Both the position numbers and the translations under genes were made by a program. The notes beneath the pieces were generated by a model. The model was not told the DNA's origin, made no database searches, and saw only the letters and a program-made list of their open reading frames with translations. Positions 1 to 6,560 of a stretch of DNA of 15,598 nucleotides are shown in pieces. The stretch comes from Nitrospinota bacterium. GTDB taxonomy: Bacteria > Nitrospirota > Thermodesulfovibrionia > Thermodesulfovibrionales > UBA1546. Location of the stretch: assembly GCA_018896985.1 (NCBI GenBank), contig JAHILQ010000057.1, forward strand, positions 1-15,598, read 5' to 3'. Position 1 is the stretch's first letter. Every line of letters begins with the position of its first letter.

Positions 1-478
<478 letters not shown>

Positions 479-509
479 ATTTTTAATTTCTTTCTGTTGT
501 CAAAGTTTA

Positions 510-545
510 GGGATAGAAACTGTTAGACAAAATAGTTTTAATCCC
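510..545 (+). repeat. Inverted repeat downstream of 23S rRNA
   Basis: GGGAT (510-514) pairs with ATCCC (541-545), and the inner AAACT/AGTTT can also pair, leaving a ~12-nt loop. It lies 30 nt after the end of 23S rRNA and just before the rpoD promoter. It could be an rRNA processing stem or the terminator of the rRNA operon. The tract after it is CCCTTGTC rather than a clear T run, so intrinsic termination is not well supported. Confidence 0.4.
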
Positions 546-548
546 CCC

Positions 549-576
549 TTGTCAAATTCTTTTAAAAGAGTAGAAT
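549..576 (+). promoter_or_regulatory. Probable sigma-70 promoter of rpoD
   Basis: TTGTCA (549-554) and TAGAAT (571-576) are separated by 16 bp; each hexamer differs from consensus at one position. Initiation would fall near 583, giving a leader of about 94 nt that contains the hairpin at 608-653. Motif match only. Confidence 0.5.
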
Positions 577-607
577 TTAAGCAAGACCATTTTAAAAAAT
601 CAGAGAG

Positions 608-653
608 ATTTGAAATAGAGCAGGTGCCTAAAAACACGCGCTCTGTTTCAAAT
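608..653 (+). promoter_or_regulatory. Leader hairpin upstream of rpoD
   Basis: The arm at 608-621 pairs with 640-653 over 14 bp, with one G-U wobble, around an 18-nt loop. Pairing can extend by two more pairs past one mismatch. The stem ends 23 nt before the rpoD ATG. No T run follows, so it reads as a leader RNA element or a dyad operator rather than a terminator. No known riboswitch class was recognised. Confidence 0.5.
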
Positions 654-676
654 ATCCTGATATATGTGACAAGAAG

Positions 677-2092
677 ATGAGAGAAAGAGATATATTTGAA
701 GAAATACTTGAAATTGGTAAGAGACGAGGAGTTCTTACCTATGACGAGATAAACGAAGCGCTTCCTTCCGAATTTTTTTCCCCTGATGAATTAGAAGACC
801 TGATGGACCTTCTTCACGATATGGGAGTGAAGGTTGTAGATAATGAAGAATTTGCCCTGCCTGAAGAGGAAATAGAAGAAGAGGTCGAAGAGTACGAAAA
901 AACAGAAGATCTTGTTCAGGCTTATTTTCATTCCATGGGTGATATATCAATACTTACCAGGTACGAAGAAACCGAGCTTGCCAAAAAACTTGAAGAGGGC
1001 AAAGAAATAATAAAGGCAATAGTATCCTCCCTGCCTATTTATAAAAATGGCGAGGCGCTGCCCGAAGAGGAAGAAGAGCCTATTTCAGAGGAGGAAAGGG
1101 CAGACGAATTGCTCTTGAGAACCATCAACAGGCTGGAAGAGCTGACGAGGCAGATCGCTGTAATTGATAAGAAACTCCCCAAGGGCAGCTCGTTAAGGGA
1201 ACTGAAGAAAACAATTAGTGAAAAGAAGAAGAAGGGGATAAACACAGAAAAGCTTGAGGCAATTGCAAAAGATGTGCAGCTGGAATATAGAAAAATAGAA
1301 GCAGAAATCGGAATAAAGGCAGATGAATTTAAAGATCTGTGGAGCCGCATATCAAAGGCAAAAGCGCTCATGTTGGAAGCAAAAAACGAGCTCATTACGC
1401 GCAATCTCAGATTGGTTGTTAACATAGCCAAAAATTATGTCGGCAGAGGTCTTCCGCTTCTTGACCTCATACAGGAAGGCAATATCGGCCTTATGAAGGC
1501 TGTTGATAAATTTAAATACGAAAAAGGCTTCAAGTTCAGCACATATGCTACATGGTGGATAAGACAGGCGATAACAAGGGCGCTTATTGACCAGACAAAG
1601 ACCATAAGAGTGCCTGTTCACATGATGGAATTTTATAACAGGGTTACAAAAGCCTCAAGAGAACTTACGCAGCAGCTTGGAAGAGAACCCACCAATGAGG
1701 AGATTGCCAAGAAACTTATAGTGCCGACAAGGAAGGTGGAAGAGGTCTTTAGGGCGATACAGGATCCTATTGCTCTCCAAACTCCGGTCGGAGATGAAGA
1801 TACAGAACTTGAAGATTTTATTGGAGATAAAAACAGTCCGTCTCCTTATTCTGATGCTGAAAGGAATGAAATATCCGAGCAGATGCAGCAGATACTGAAA
1901 ACCCTTACACCAAAAGAAGAAAGAGTCATCAGGATGAGATTCGGGATTGGAGCAGACAGAGATCATACGCTTGAAGAAGTCGGGAGGCATCTGTCAATAA
2001 CAAGAGAGAGAGTCCGCCAGATAGAGGCAAAGGCATTGAGAAAACTCAAACATCCAAGCAGACTTAAAGCGCTTAAAATACTAAGCACATAA
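677..2092 (+). CDS. rpoD: RNA polymerase primary sigma factor RpoD (sigma-70)
   Basis: Housekeeping sigma factor that directs RNA polymerase to -10/-35 promoters. At 471 aa it is shorter than E. coli RpoD (613 aa) because the non-conserved region is reduced. Region 1.1 is about residues 5-55 (GVLTYDEINEALP), followed by an acidic stretch. Region 1.2 is about 73-108. A charged helical linker runs to about 230. Regions 2.1-2.4 are about 235-316 and include NLRLVVNIAKNY, the -10 melting/recognition segment TYATWWIRQAITRA, and IRVPVHM. Region 4 is about 410-463, with the -35-binding helix-turn-helix at 431-457 (TLEEVGRHLSITRERVRQIE). The ATG at 677 has only a weak Shine-Dalgarno (AAGAAG directly adjacent), but no other in-frame start fits and region 1.1 begins where expected. 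It follows the 23S rRNA gene, with its own promoter and leader hairpin. It converges with the LysM gene with a 3-bp gap, leaving no room for a separate terminator. Confidence 0.98.
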   Translation: MRERDIFEEILEIGKRRGVLTYDEINEALPSEFFSPDELEDLMDLLHDMGVKVVDNEEFALPEEEIEEEVEEYEKTEDLVQAYFHSMGDISILTRYEETELAKKLEEGKEIIKAIVSSLPIYKNGEALPEEEEEPISEEERADELLLRTINRLEELTRQIAVIDKKLPKGSSLRELKKTISEKKKKGINTEKLEAIAKDVQLEYRKIEAEIGIKADEFKDLWSRISKAKALMLEAKNELITRNLRLVVNIAKNYVGRGLPLLDLIQEGNIGLMKAVDKFKYEKGFKFSTYATWWIRQAITRALIDQTKTIRVPVHMMEFYNRVTKASRELTQQLGREPTNEEIAKKLIVPTRKVEEVFRAIQDPIALQTPVGDEDTELEDFIGDKNSPSPYSDAERNEISEQMQQILKTLTPKEERVIRMRFGIGADRDHTLEEVGRHLSITRERVRQIEAKALRKLKHPSRLKALKILST

Positions 2093-2095
2093 AAT

Positions 2096-3130
2096 TTACT
2101 TCAGCCCGCTCACCTCATCCCCGATTCTTATTGCAGATTCACTTTTCTTTACGATTGCAGTCGCTGTTGAGCTTTTTAGGCTTATAATCCGGATTGCCCC
2201 TGTAGTTCTGGAATTGGTAAATTTATCAACAGCTGTTGTTCCCAGGATGTCCCCAATCTCAAGACCGTCATTACTGCCCTTATCAATAAACACTATGTCC
2301 ATGGCGCCTGTTATAATCCTTAATTGATGAGCTGCAATGACGAAGCCGCTGATGTCAGGTTTTCTCGGCGCATCTGTTTCTATTATCGGTTCAACTTCGT
2401 GGAATGTATCAAGCAGGTCTCCTACGCGTATGTCACCGTAAGACCTTGTGATTTTTGCCTTTGTAAAGCTGTTTTCTTTCCCTGTTATCTCTGCGATGCC
2501 AACCACAGCAATAAGAGAGCCGATTTTCTTGTCGGTTTTCGGATGCCTTACAAGGGCGGTTGGGCGTATGATATAGAATCTCTCGCCTGTATTTGAATCA
2601 GAATCTGTTTTTAGGTATATGAAATCATTATCGCCAAAAAGCGTTTTTCCGGAAGGGGATCCTGTTACTTTCCCGACGCTCTTTATTTCTTTAGCGATAT
2701 AATCTGTAATATACCCGCTTGATATTATGAGATTCTCATCAGCAAGATAATTTTTCTTGACAGGCTCTATTTTTCTTTCAACGGGTTTTAGCTGCTCTTC
2801 TTTTTTAGGCTCTGCCTTTGCTGTTTCTGTCACTGCGGATGCTTTTTCTGTAGCGGCTTCTTCCTCTTGCTCTTTTTGAATCAGCCTTAAAGGGATTTTT
2901 ATCATCTGACTGGGGAATATCCTGTCAGGGTTTTTAATGTCGGGATTCTCCTTCCATATCTTTGGCCATAGAAAGGGGTCTTTTATTTCCTTTGAAGAGA
3001 TGTCCCAGAGGGTATCTCCCTTTAACACCTTATATTCCTTGAATTCCATATCCTGACCGTATGAGGTTAGGGAAGAAAATGCGATAACCATGAACGCTAA
3101 AATAACCATGAGACTTATTTTTTTGCTCAT
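2096..3130 (-). CDS. Secreted LysM-domain protein
   Basis: Probable envelope protein that binds peptidoglycan through one LysM domain. An N-terminal signal peptide (K-K, then a hydrophobic run, likely cleavage near TSYG/QD) lacks a lipobox Cys, so a periplasmic or surface protein is expected. LysM spans about residues 31-80 (YKVLKGDTLWDISSKE ... NPDRIFPSQMIKIP). A Lys/Glu/Ala-rich linker follows to about 130. The C-terminal part contains the pattern DIVFIDKGSNDGLEIGD, typical of SH3-like domains that follow LysM in Nitrospirota and deltaproteobacterial proteins. The frame is open from 3136, but AAAGGAG (minus strand, 3137-3143) abuts that ATG and sits 6 nt from the second ATG at 3130. I therefore choose 3130, giving 344 aa. 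The function beyond cell-wall binding is unknown. Confidence 0.85.
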   Translation of the reverse strand: MSKKISLMVILAFMVIAFSSLTSYGQDMEFKEYKVLKGDTLWDISSKEIKDPFLWPKIWKENPDIKNPDRIFPSQMIKIPLRLIQKEQEEEAATEKASAVTETAKAEPKKEEQLKPVERKIEPVKKNYLADENLIISSGYITDYIAKEIKSVGKVTGSPSGKTLFGDNDFIYLKTDSDSNTGERFYIIRPTALVRHPKTDKKIGSLIAVVGIAEITGKENSFTKAKITRSYGDIRVGDLLDTFHEVEPIIETDAPRKPDISGFVIAAHQLRIITGAMDIVFIDKGSNDGLEIGDILGTTAVDKFTNSRTTGAIRIISLKSSTATAIVKKSESAIRIGDEVSGLK

Positions 3131-3166
3131 CTTCATCTCCTTTTAAGCTTAAAGTAATCTATTAAT

Positions 3167-3194
3167 ATTATATTACAATTTAAAGATTTGTCTA
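3167..3194 (-). promoter_or_regulatory. Probable promoter of the LysM gene
   Basis: On the minus strand TAGACA (3194-3189) and a perfect TATAAT (3172-3167) are separated by 16 bp. The -10 lies about 37 bp upstream of the preferred ATG at 3130. This indicates that the LysM gene is transcribed separately from the toxin-antitoxin genes upstream. Confidence 0.55.
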
Positions 3195-3207
3195 TAGTTT
3201 TTGGTGA

Positions 3208-3252
3208 GGGATTTTCGGTTTCCAGAAGTTTAAGGAATTGGTTCAAAATCCC
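3208..3252 (-). terminator. Long inverted repeat after the antitoxin gene, possible terminator
   Basis: GGGATTTT (3208-3215) and AAAATCCC (3245-3252) are perfect 8-bp complements, and shorter TTCC/GGAA pairing lies inside. The repeat sits between the antitoxin stop (3269) and the LysM promoter (3167-3194), where a transcript end is expected. No U run follows on the minus strand, so termination is only a possibility. Confidence 0.3.
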
Positions 3253-3268
3253 TTTAACCTTGCCCAGT

Positions 3269-3571
3269 TTAATACCCATGCGCAGCTTCAACATGGATTT
3301 TCAGACCCAGCGCTCTAACTACCTTCAGCACTGTAGTGAACTCCGGATTGCCATCAGGAGAAAGCGCCTTGTAAAGGCTTTCTCGCCCAAGCCCCGTTTT
3401 ACGGGCAATCTTTGTCATGCCCTTGGCACGGGAGATATTGCCTAAGGCCGCTGCTATTACCGCCGGGTGTCCATCCTCAAGAGCGGCCTCCAGATAAGCG
3501 GCCATGTCTTTCTCGGTTTTGAGGTATCTCACCGAATCATAAGGGCGAGTTTCAATCTTTTTGTGTGCCAT
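3269..3571 (-). CDS. HigA-like antitoxin, addiction-module antidote protein
   Basis: A 100-aa DNA-binding antitoxin of the type paired with Gp49/HigB-like toxins. The N-terminal part (about 1-45) is probably the toxin-neutralising segment. A Cro/C1-type helix-turn-helix occupies about 50-95 (GMTKIARKTGLGRESLYKAL, then FTTVLKVVRALGLKI). It lies directly after the toxin gene. The minus-strand Shine-Dalgarno AGGAGG at about 3577-3582 overlaps the toxin stop and is 5 nt from this ATG, so the two are translated from one mRNA. Antitoxins of this family bind their own promoter alone or with the toxin; the palindrome at 3879-3898 is the likely site. GC content looks higher than in the flanking genes, consistent with acquisition by transfer. 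Confidence 0.88.
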   Translation of the reverse strand: MAHKKIETRPYDSVRYLKTEKDMAAYLEAALEDGHPAVIAAALGNISRAKGMTKIARKTGLGRESLYKALSPDGNPEFTTVLKVVRALGLKIHVEAAHGY

Positions 3572-3580
3572 AACAACCTC

Positions 3581-3871
3581 CTATATGTTGCGCGCCAAAT
3601 CCAACGCGGTTTTAATATCCTTATCCTGCGTGCTCTTGTCGCCTCCAGCCAGCAGGATCACCAGCTCCTTGCCCCGCTGCACAAAATACACCCTGTAGCC
3701 CGGGCCGTAATCAATACGCAGTTCCGAAATGCCCTCTCCGACCGGCTTGACATCTCCGAGAATGCCGAGTTGCAAGCGGTCAATGCGCGTCTGGATACGG
3801 GCACGCGCCTTGCGGTCGCGCAGAGCGGCAAACCATCGGGAGTATATTTTAGTCTCTCGAATGGTTACCAT
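3581..3871 (-). CDS. RelE/HigB-type toxin, addiction-module killer protein
   Basis: Small basic toxin, about 96 aa, of the phage Gp49-like/HigB (RelE-superfamily) group. Relatives in this superfamily cleave mRNA, usually at the ribosome. Family signatures are the N-terminal TIRETKIYSRWF, then RARIQTRIDRL, the core LGDVKPVGEGISELRIDYG and PGYRVYFVQRG, and the C-terminal GGDKSTQDKDI. The frame is open back to 3946, but those 25 extra residues are hydrophobic, encoded by a purine-rich tract across the promoter and operator, and absent from the family. The start is therefore placed at the ATG at 3871. Toxin-first order is typical of higBA-type modules. There is no Shine-Dalgarno before 3871, and the predicted transcription start falls at or within a base or two of the ATG, so translation may be leaderless. 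Confidence 0.88.
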   Translation of the reverse strand: MVTIRETKIYSRWFAALRDRKARARIQTRIDRLQLGILGDVKPVGEGISELRIDYGPGYRVYFVQRGKELVILLAGGDKSTQDKDIKTALDLARNI

Positions 3872-3877
3872 AATTAC

Positions 3878-3906
3878 ATTGTATCCTAAAGGATACAAAA
3901 AAGCAA
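3878..3906 (-). promoter_or_regulatory. Promoter of the toxin-antitoxin operon
   Basis: On the minus strand TTGCTT (3906-3901) and TACAAT (3883-3878) are separated by exactly 17 bp. The -10 lies 6 bp upstream of the toxin ATG. The palindromic operator covers the -10 and most of the spacer. Confidence 0.6.
3879..3898. promoter_or_regulatory. Palindromic operator for toxin-antitoxin autoregulation
   Basis: TTGTATCCT-AA-AGGATACAA is a perfect 9-bp inverted repeat with a 2-bp centre. It overlaps the -10 and spacer of the operon promoter. Position and symmetry are as expected for binding by a dimeric HTH antitoxin that blocks polymerase. Confidence 0.7.
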
Positions 3907-3983
3907 AGAGAGAAAAAAGAGAAAGAGAAAAAATCATTAAAATCAATGAGAGCTGATATGTGCCACTTGGCTTTTTGAGTAGA

Positions 3984-4074
3984 TGAAGCCGACACTTTAA
4001 GGAATATATCTTTCTCCCTAAACTCGCGGCAATGCCCTTGCCTGCGCCGATATAGATTTCATTTCGGAACAGTT
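3984..4074 (+). repeat. Direct repeat copy A (left edge of the accessory island)
   Basis: This ~91-bp stretch matches 6561-6650 in the same orientation. Shared blocks in order are TGAAGCCGACACTT, GGAATAT, CTTCTCCCTAAA (here with small indels), ACTCGC, CCTTGCC, GATTTCATT and GAACAGTT. Between them the copies differ by substitutions and short indels. Translation of this copy in the frame of copy B is broken by stops, so the element is probably not coding. The rest of the gene-free stretch 3907-4199 holds a purine-rich tract (3899-3950) and a hairpin TTCGG...CCCGAA (4063-4088). I see no gene there. Confidence 0.7.
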
Positions 4075-4199
4075 AGTGTGTTCCCGAAAAGTTCTTCCTG
4101 AAGCAAACACCATCGGCGCATGTTACAATGGTGCGGAGTACTATTAGGAGTGAATAAAAACTCTACGCTGAATTATCTGCGTAACAGGGGGCTTGCAAC

Positions 4200-4601
4200 A
4201 TGAAGTGGAAAACAATGAATCTGCGAACACGCCTCTACCTCATAAGCGCTTTTATCCTGCTGGTTGGTTTGAGCAGCTCCATCTGGATTTATTTGACGGC
4301 CGAGAATGCTTCGGAAAGCGTTTTGGGTTATGAAATAGCAGGTGGAAATGCTTATCTGGTTACGCCTGAAAATTCCAAGAAGTATGTACATGACGTAGAA
4401 CTAATTGGTGGAAAGGCAGCTGTGCTTGCGGATGAATTCAATCGTTGGTTTGTCGGGTTATGGCATGGAAAATCACTCGCATTCACAGTAGCCTGCATTG
4501 CCATCTTTATATCACTCGGGTTTTTCTTTGTTGCCAGAACCTCACCATCCGGCTTAGAAGCTGACGCCCGTGATCAAAATAATCGGGCCGGGAGTAAATA
4601 A
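4200..4601 (+). CDS. Small conserved membrane protein of unknown function
   Basis: A 133-aa protein with two predicted membrane helices: about 12-32 (hydrophobic, after RTRLYLISA) and about 93-113 (SLAFTVACIAIFISLGFFFV). Between them lies a soluble ~60-residue loop (GYEIAGGNAYLVTPENSKKYVHD...), and a short charged tail follows. This arrangement places both termini on one side and the loop on the other, perhaps periplasmic. I recognise no named family; similar two-helix hypothetical proteins are, as I recall, scattered in deltaproteobacteria. A purine-rich GGGGG lies 9 nt before the ATG. A 17-codon open frame starting at GTG 4150 ends in an ATGA overlap with this start, so translational coupling is possible but unproven. 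It lies inside the repeat-bounded island, next to the integron cassette and in the opposite orientation. Confidence 0.65.
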   Translation: MKWKTMNLRTRLYLISAFILLVGLSSSIWIYLTAENASESVLGYEIAGGNAYLVTPENSKKYVHDVELIGGKAAVLADEFNRWFVGLWHGKSLAFTVACIAIFISLGFFFVARTSPSGLEADARDQNNRAGSK

Positions 4602-4698
4602 TCTTGGGTAAAACCTTCATCGTTTAATGTTTATACTCATTATTCCCTAAAATAGCAGTTTTTGAAATGTGTAAAAGTGAAGATTTTAAGTGAAAATG

Positions 4699-4757
4699 GT
4701 TAACGCCATGCATGAGGCGCGCGGTTTACCGCGTCGCTCTCGATGCACTTGTTAGAA
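4699..4757 (-). mobile_element. Integron attC recombination site
   Basis: Read on the minus strand the site is R'' TTCTAAC, spacer, L'' TGCATCGAG, unpaired AGCGAC, hairpin GCGGT-AA-ACCGC, unpaired GCGC, L' CTCATGCA, spacer TGGC, R' GTTAACC. TAAC pairs with GTTA. TGCAT..GAG pairs with CTC..ATGCA and leaves one extrahelical C, the feature that integrases use to recognise the folded single strand. At about 59 bp it is at the short end of the attC size range. Orientation (R'' nearest the gene's 3' end) is correct for the cassette gene on this strand. R' is GTTAACC rather than the GTTRRRY consensus. Confidence 0.87.
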
Positions 4758-5857
4758 TTTTTTTTGATCCACAATTCTTGATTAATTGCTGGTCAATTAA
4801 ACTTGATGGACCTAGTTGATACATAATCGGCACCAGCTGTGGTCTTGCGTTCATGTCTAAATCCCAGATGAACTCGGCAGCCATCTTTATACCAGTTACA
4901 TACTGATGCGGGCTGATAGATTCTCTGCTTGCTTTTCCATGGGCTATATTGTTCCTCAGTTGAAATATTGCCATATTTGTCTTTTCATAAAGGTTGTTGA
5001 TTTCATTTTTCGTCATTCGTCTATGCAATAAAGCGTGAAACTCTTCCCGTTTTTCTCCTACACGAAGCAAATGATTTTGGTAGCTATCCGGAAGGTCTGA
5101 CTTCTTGTAAATACACATCAATTTTGTGTCGATAAATGACTCTAATGCAAATGCCACATGAACCAATGCTGTTCCCCAGTCTCTTGACTGAGCATAAATT
5201 GCAGCGTCTGAAAGAAATTTTCGCCATATAGGGCGGTTATCCTCATTTCTAAAGCCATATATTTTGAAGCCGAAAAAAAATGGCAACCTCGAACCACTCT
5301 TCTTCGCACCTGGTTCGTAGGCGGTAGTTATCCTAAACCAGTCGGGTCTGGGTTCGTCCACGGAAACGTGTATAGGAAACCGTCCATACCCACTGTTTGG
5401 AACTCCTGGCGGAAAATGATACTTTGATATGTGCAAGATTTTCTTAAACGGCTTCTTTAATTTGACGTCAAATGTTTCACCTACATTAAGAGCCGCCAGC
5501 ACAACCGTCTGATCTGTAGTAGCAAAAGACCAACAAAATTCATCATCTTGGAATGACTGCAAATCGTATACGTCTATTAAAGCATCTTTAAAAAGAAACT
5601 CGTATATCCCATTATTTATTTTAAAGGCATCTTCGAAAATACCAGTTCTAAACGGGTAATCTATATAGTGAAATGTAAATGAGTGTGGTGGCACGGTTGG
5701 CGGAGGATGGGAGCCAACCAACGTTGCCACATTTGTCGGCAAGCCGTCCCATGTTTGGGCATTTCCCGGCACGACCAAACCACCTTTCCGAATCTTAGGT
5801 ATAGCCTGCCGTGTAAATCTTGGCTCAAACTTTACTGGCATCTGATTGAAATTCTAA
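4704..5857 (-). mobile_element. Solitary integron gene cassette
   Basis: The segment has all parts of a cassette: one gene, a 5' boundary of the form G/TTAGAATTT, and an attC at the 3' end. The ten bases GTTAGAATTT at the 5' boundary (plus strand 5849-5858) are the exact reverse complement of AAATTCTAAC at the attC R'' arm. That is expected, because in the circular form these two arms pair to make the complete site. Length is 1154 bp if cut between G and TT. No integrase gene, attI or second attC is seen in the window, so it is a lone cassette, either at a secondary site or left from a lost array. Confidence 0.82.
4726..5841 (-). CDS. Cassette-encoded protein with probable C-terminal HEPN domain
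   Basis: A 371-aa protein. The N-terminal ~200 residues are rich in beta-type segments and aromatics and match no family I can name. The C-terminal half looks all-helical: a helix at about 206-245 (ALVHVAFALESFIDTKL), a middle helix at about 262-295, then R296-NNIA-H301. The last fits the R-x4-6-H catalytic motif of HEPN ribonucleases, which occur in toxins and anti-phage systems. The N-terminal domain might sense or recruit a target; that is inference. The start is 16 nt inside the cassette boundary with no Shine-Dalgarno, as is common for cassette genes read from an outside promoter. The last ~9 residues are translated from attC itself, and the stop lies in the attC loop. No phage-defence partner gene is adjacent. 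Confidence 0.7.
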   Translation of the reverse strand: MPVKFEPRFTRQAIPKIRKGGLVVPGNAQTWDGLPTNVATLVGSHPPPTVPPHSFTFHYIDYPFRTGIFEDAFKINNGIYEFLFKDALIDVYDLQSFQDDEFCWSFATTDQTVVLAALNVGETFDVKLKKPFKKILHISKYHFPPGVPNSGYGRFPIHVSVDEPRPDWFRITTAYEPGAKKSGSRLPFFFGFKIYGFRNEDNRPIWRKFLSDAAIYAQSRDWGTALVHVAFALESFIDTKLMCIYKKSDLPDSYQNHLLRVGEKREEFHALLHRRMTKNEINNLYEKTNMAIFQLRNNIAHGKASRESISPHQYVTGIKMAAEFIWDLDMNARPQLVPIMYQLGPSSLIDQQLIKNCGSKKILTSASRATR

Positions 5858-5977
5858 CATTATTTTTTATACCGCATGAGTCTCTTGGGGATACTTTAGG
5901 GAAGAACTGCGGGCTGAGTCAAGAGAAATTATCATCCTCAGATGTTGGATATTCCCTCTTTACCATATCTGCGGTAA

Positions 5978-5996
5978 CATTGATTTTGAATCAATG
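5978..5996 (-). terminator. Compact hairpin after the HTH-like gene, possible terminator
   Basis: CATTGATT (5978-5985) and AATCAATG (5989-5996) are perfect complements around a 3-nt loop. The hairpin starts 8 bp beyond the minus-strand stop of the gene at 6005. It is followed by TTACCGC rather than a U run. The rest of 5858-6004 shows no gene. Confidence 0.35.
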
Positions 5997-6004
5997 CGAC
6001 AGAA

Positions 6005-6457
6005 TCACTTAATGGCTTTTATATATTTTTCCCAATACCTGTACATCTGAATTTCATGTATTCCCATTTCCTTTGCAATCTGAGCTTTATTGAGGTTTTT
6101 ATTCAGAAGTCCCCGGAATTTCTCAGGATTGAACTTTATCCACGCTCTTGCCTTTCCTTTGCGCTTTACTCCCCTCCTACGTAAGAGAAAATATAATCCT
6201 GCAATAGTTTTGTATGGCAATTTCAATTCTTTGATTATGTCCTTGAGGCCTTTGAGGCTCAGATATAGCGATTCGGCTTTCAAAAACTGTTTTTTTGTCA
6301 GAAGGCCGTAGGGCTTCCTATGAGGATTTTTGACATTGTAGAGTTTTCTGATATGCCCCACATACCCGTGTGAACACCCTATCTGTCTTGCTATCTGACT
6401 GTTATTCTTTTTTGCAAGCAGTTTCCTGATTTGTTTCTTAAGTTTTGTCTGTCGCAA
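6005..6457 (-). CDS. Basic protein with helix-turn-helix-like segments
   Basis: A 150-aa, strongly basic protein. Three segments resemble homeodomain/resolvase-type helix-turn-helix units: about 17-40 (NSQIARQIGCSHGYVGHIRK), about 71-95 (LKDIIKELKLPYKTIAGLYF) and about 120-145 (LNKAQIAKEMGIHEIQMYRY). The first and third share the pattern QIAxxxG. No catalytic residues are apparent, so a DNA-binding regulator or a degenerate recombinase/transposase-type protein is possible. The start is TTG, with AGGAGG 5 nt upstream; no ATG fits. A candidate promoter lies at 6499-6528. It sits within the repeat-bounded island, between the cassette and repeat copy B. Family not recognised. Confidence 0.65.
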   Translation of the reverse strand: MRQTKLKKQIRKLLAKKNNSQIARQIGCSHGYVGHIRKLYNVKNPHRKPYGLLTKKQFLKAESLYLSLKGLKDIIKELKLPYKTIAGLYFLLRRRGVKRKGKARAWIKFNPEKFRGLLNKNLNKAQIAKEMGIHEIQMYRYWEKYIKAIK

Positions 6458-6498
6458 AACACCCTCCTATCTCGCTGGCAGTTCCAAGGAATGCTGTA

Positions 6499-6528
6499 AC
6501 TATACAAGAGATAGTATAACTGACACAA
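6499..6528 (-). promoter_or_regulatory. Possible promoter of the HTH-like gene
   Basis: On the minus strand TTGTGT (6528-6523) and TATAGT (6504-6499) are separated by 18 bp, about 40 bp upstream of the TTG start. A short dyad, ACTAT-7-ATAGT, overlaps the -10. Motif match only. Confidence 0.4.
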
Positions 6529-6560
6529 CCTGCCCTGCACTATGCCTGTGGATAATCAGG

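Noticed and set aside
3872..3946. N-terminal extension of the toxin to ATG 3946
   Set aside because: The extra 25 residues are absent from the family, and their codons overlap the promoter and palindromic operator.
4120..4203. Short open frame (GTG 4150 or ATG 4120) ending in ATGA overlap with the membrane-protein gene
   Set aside because: 17-27 codons with poor ribosome binding site spacing and no protein-like character; noted only as possible coupling.
5858..6004. Second attC upstream of the cassette
   Set aside because: GTTA/TAAC fragments occur, but no paired L arms or hairpin are found at attC distance; only the compact dyad at 5978-5996 is seen.
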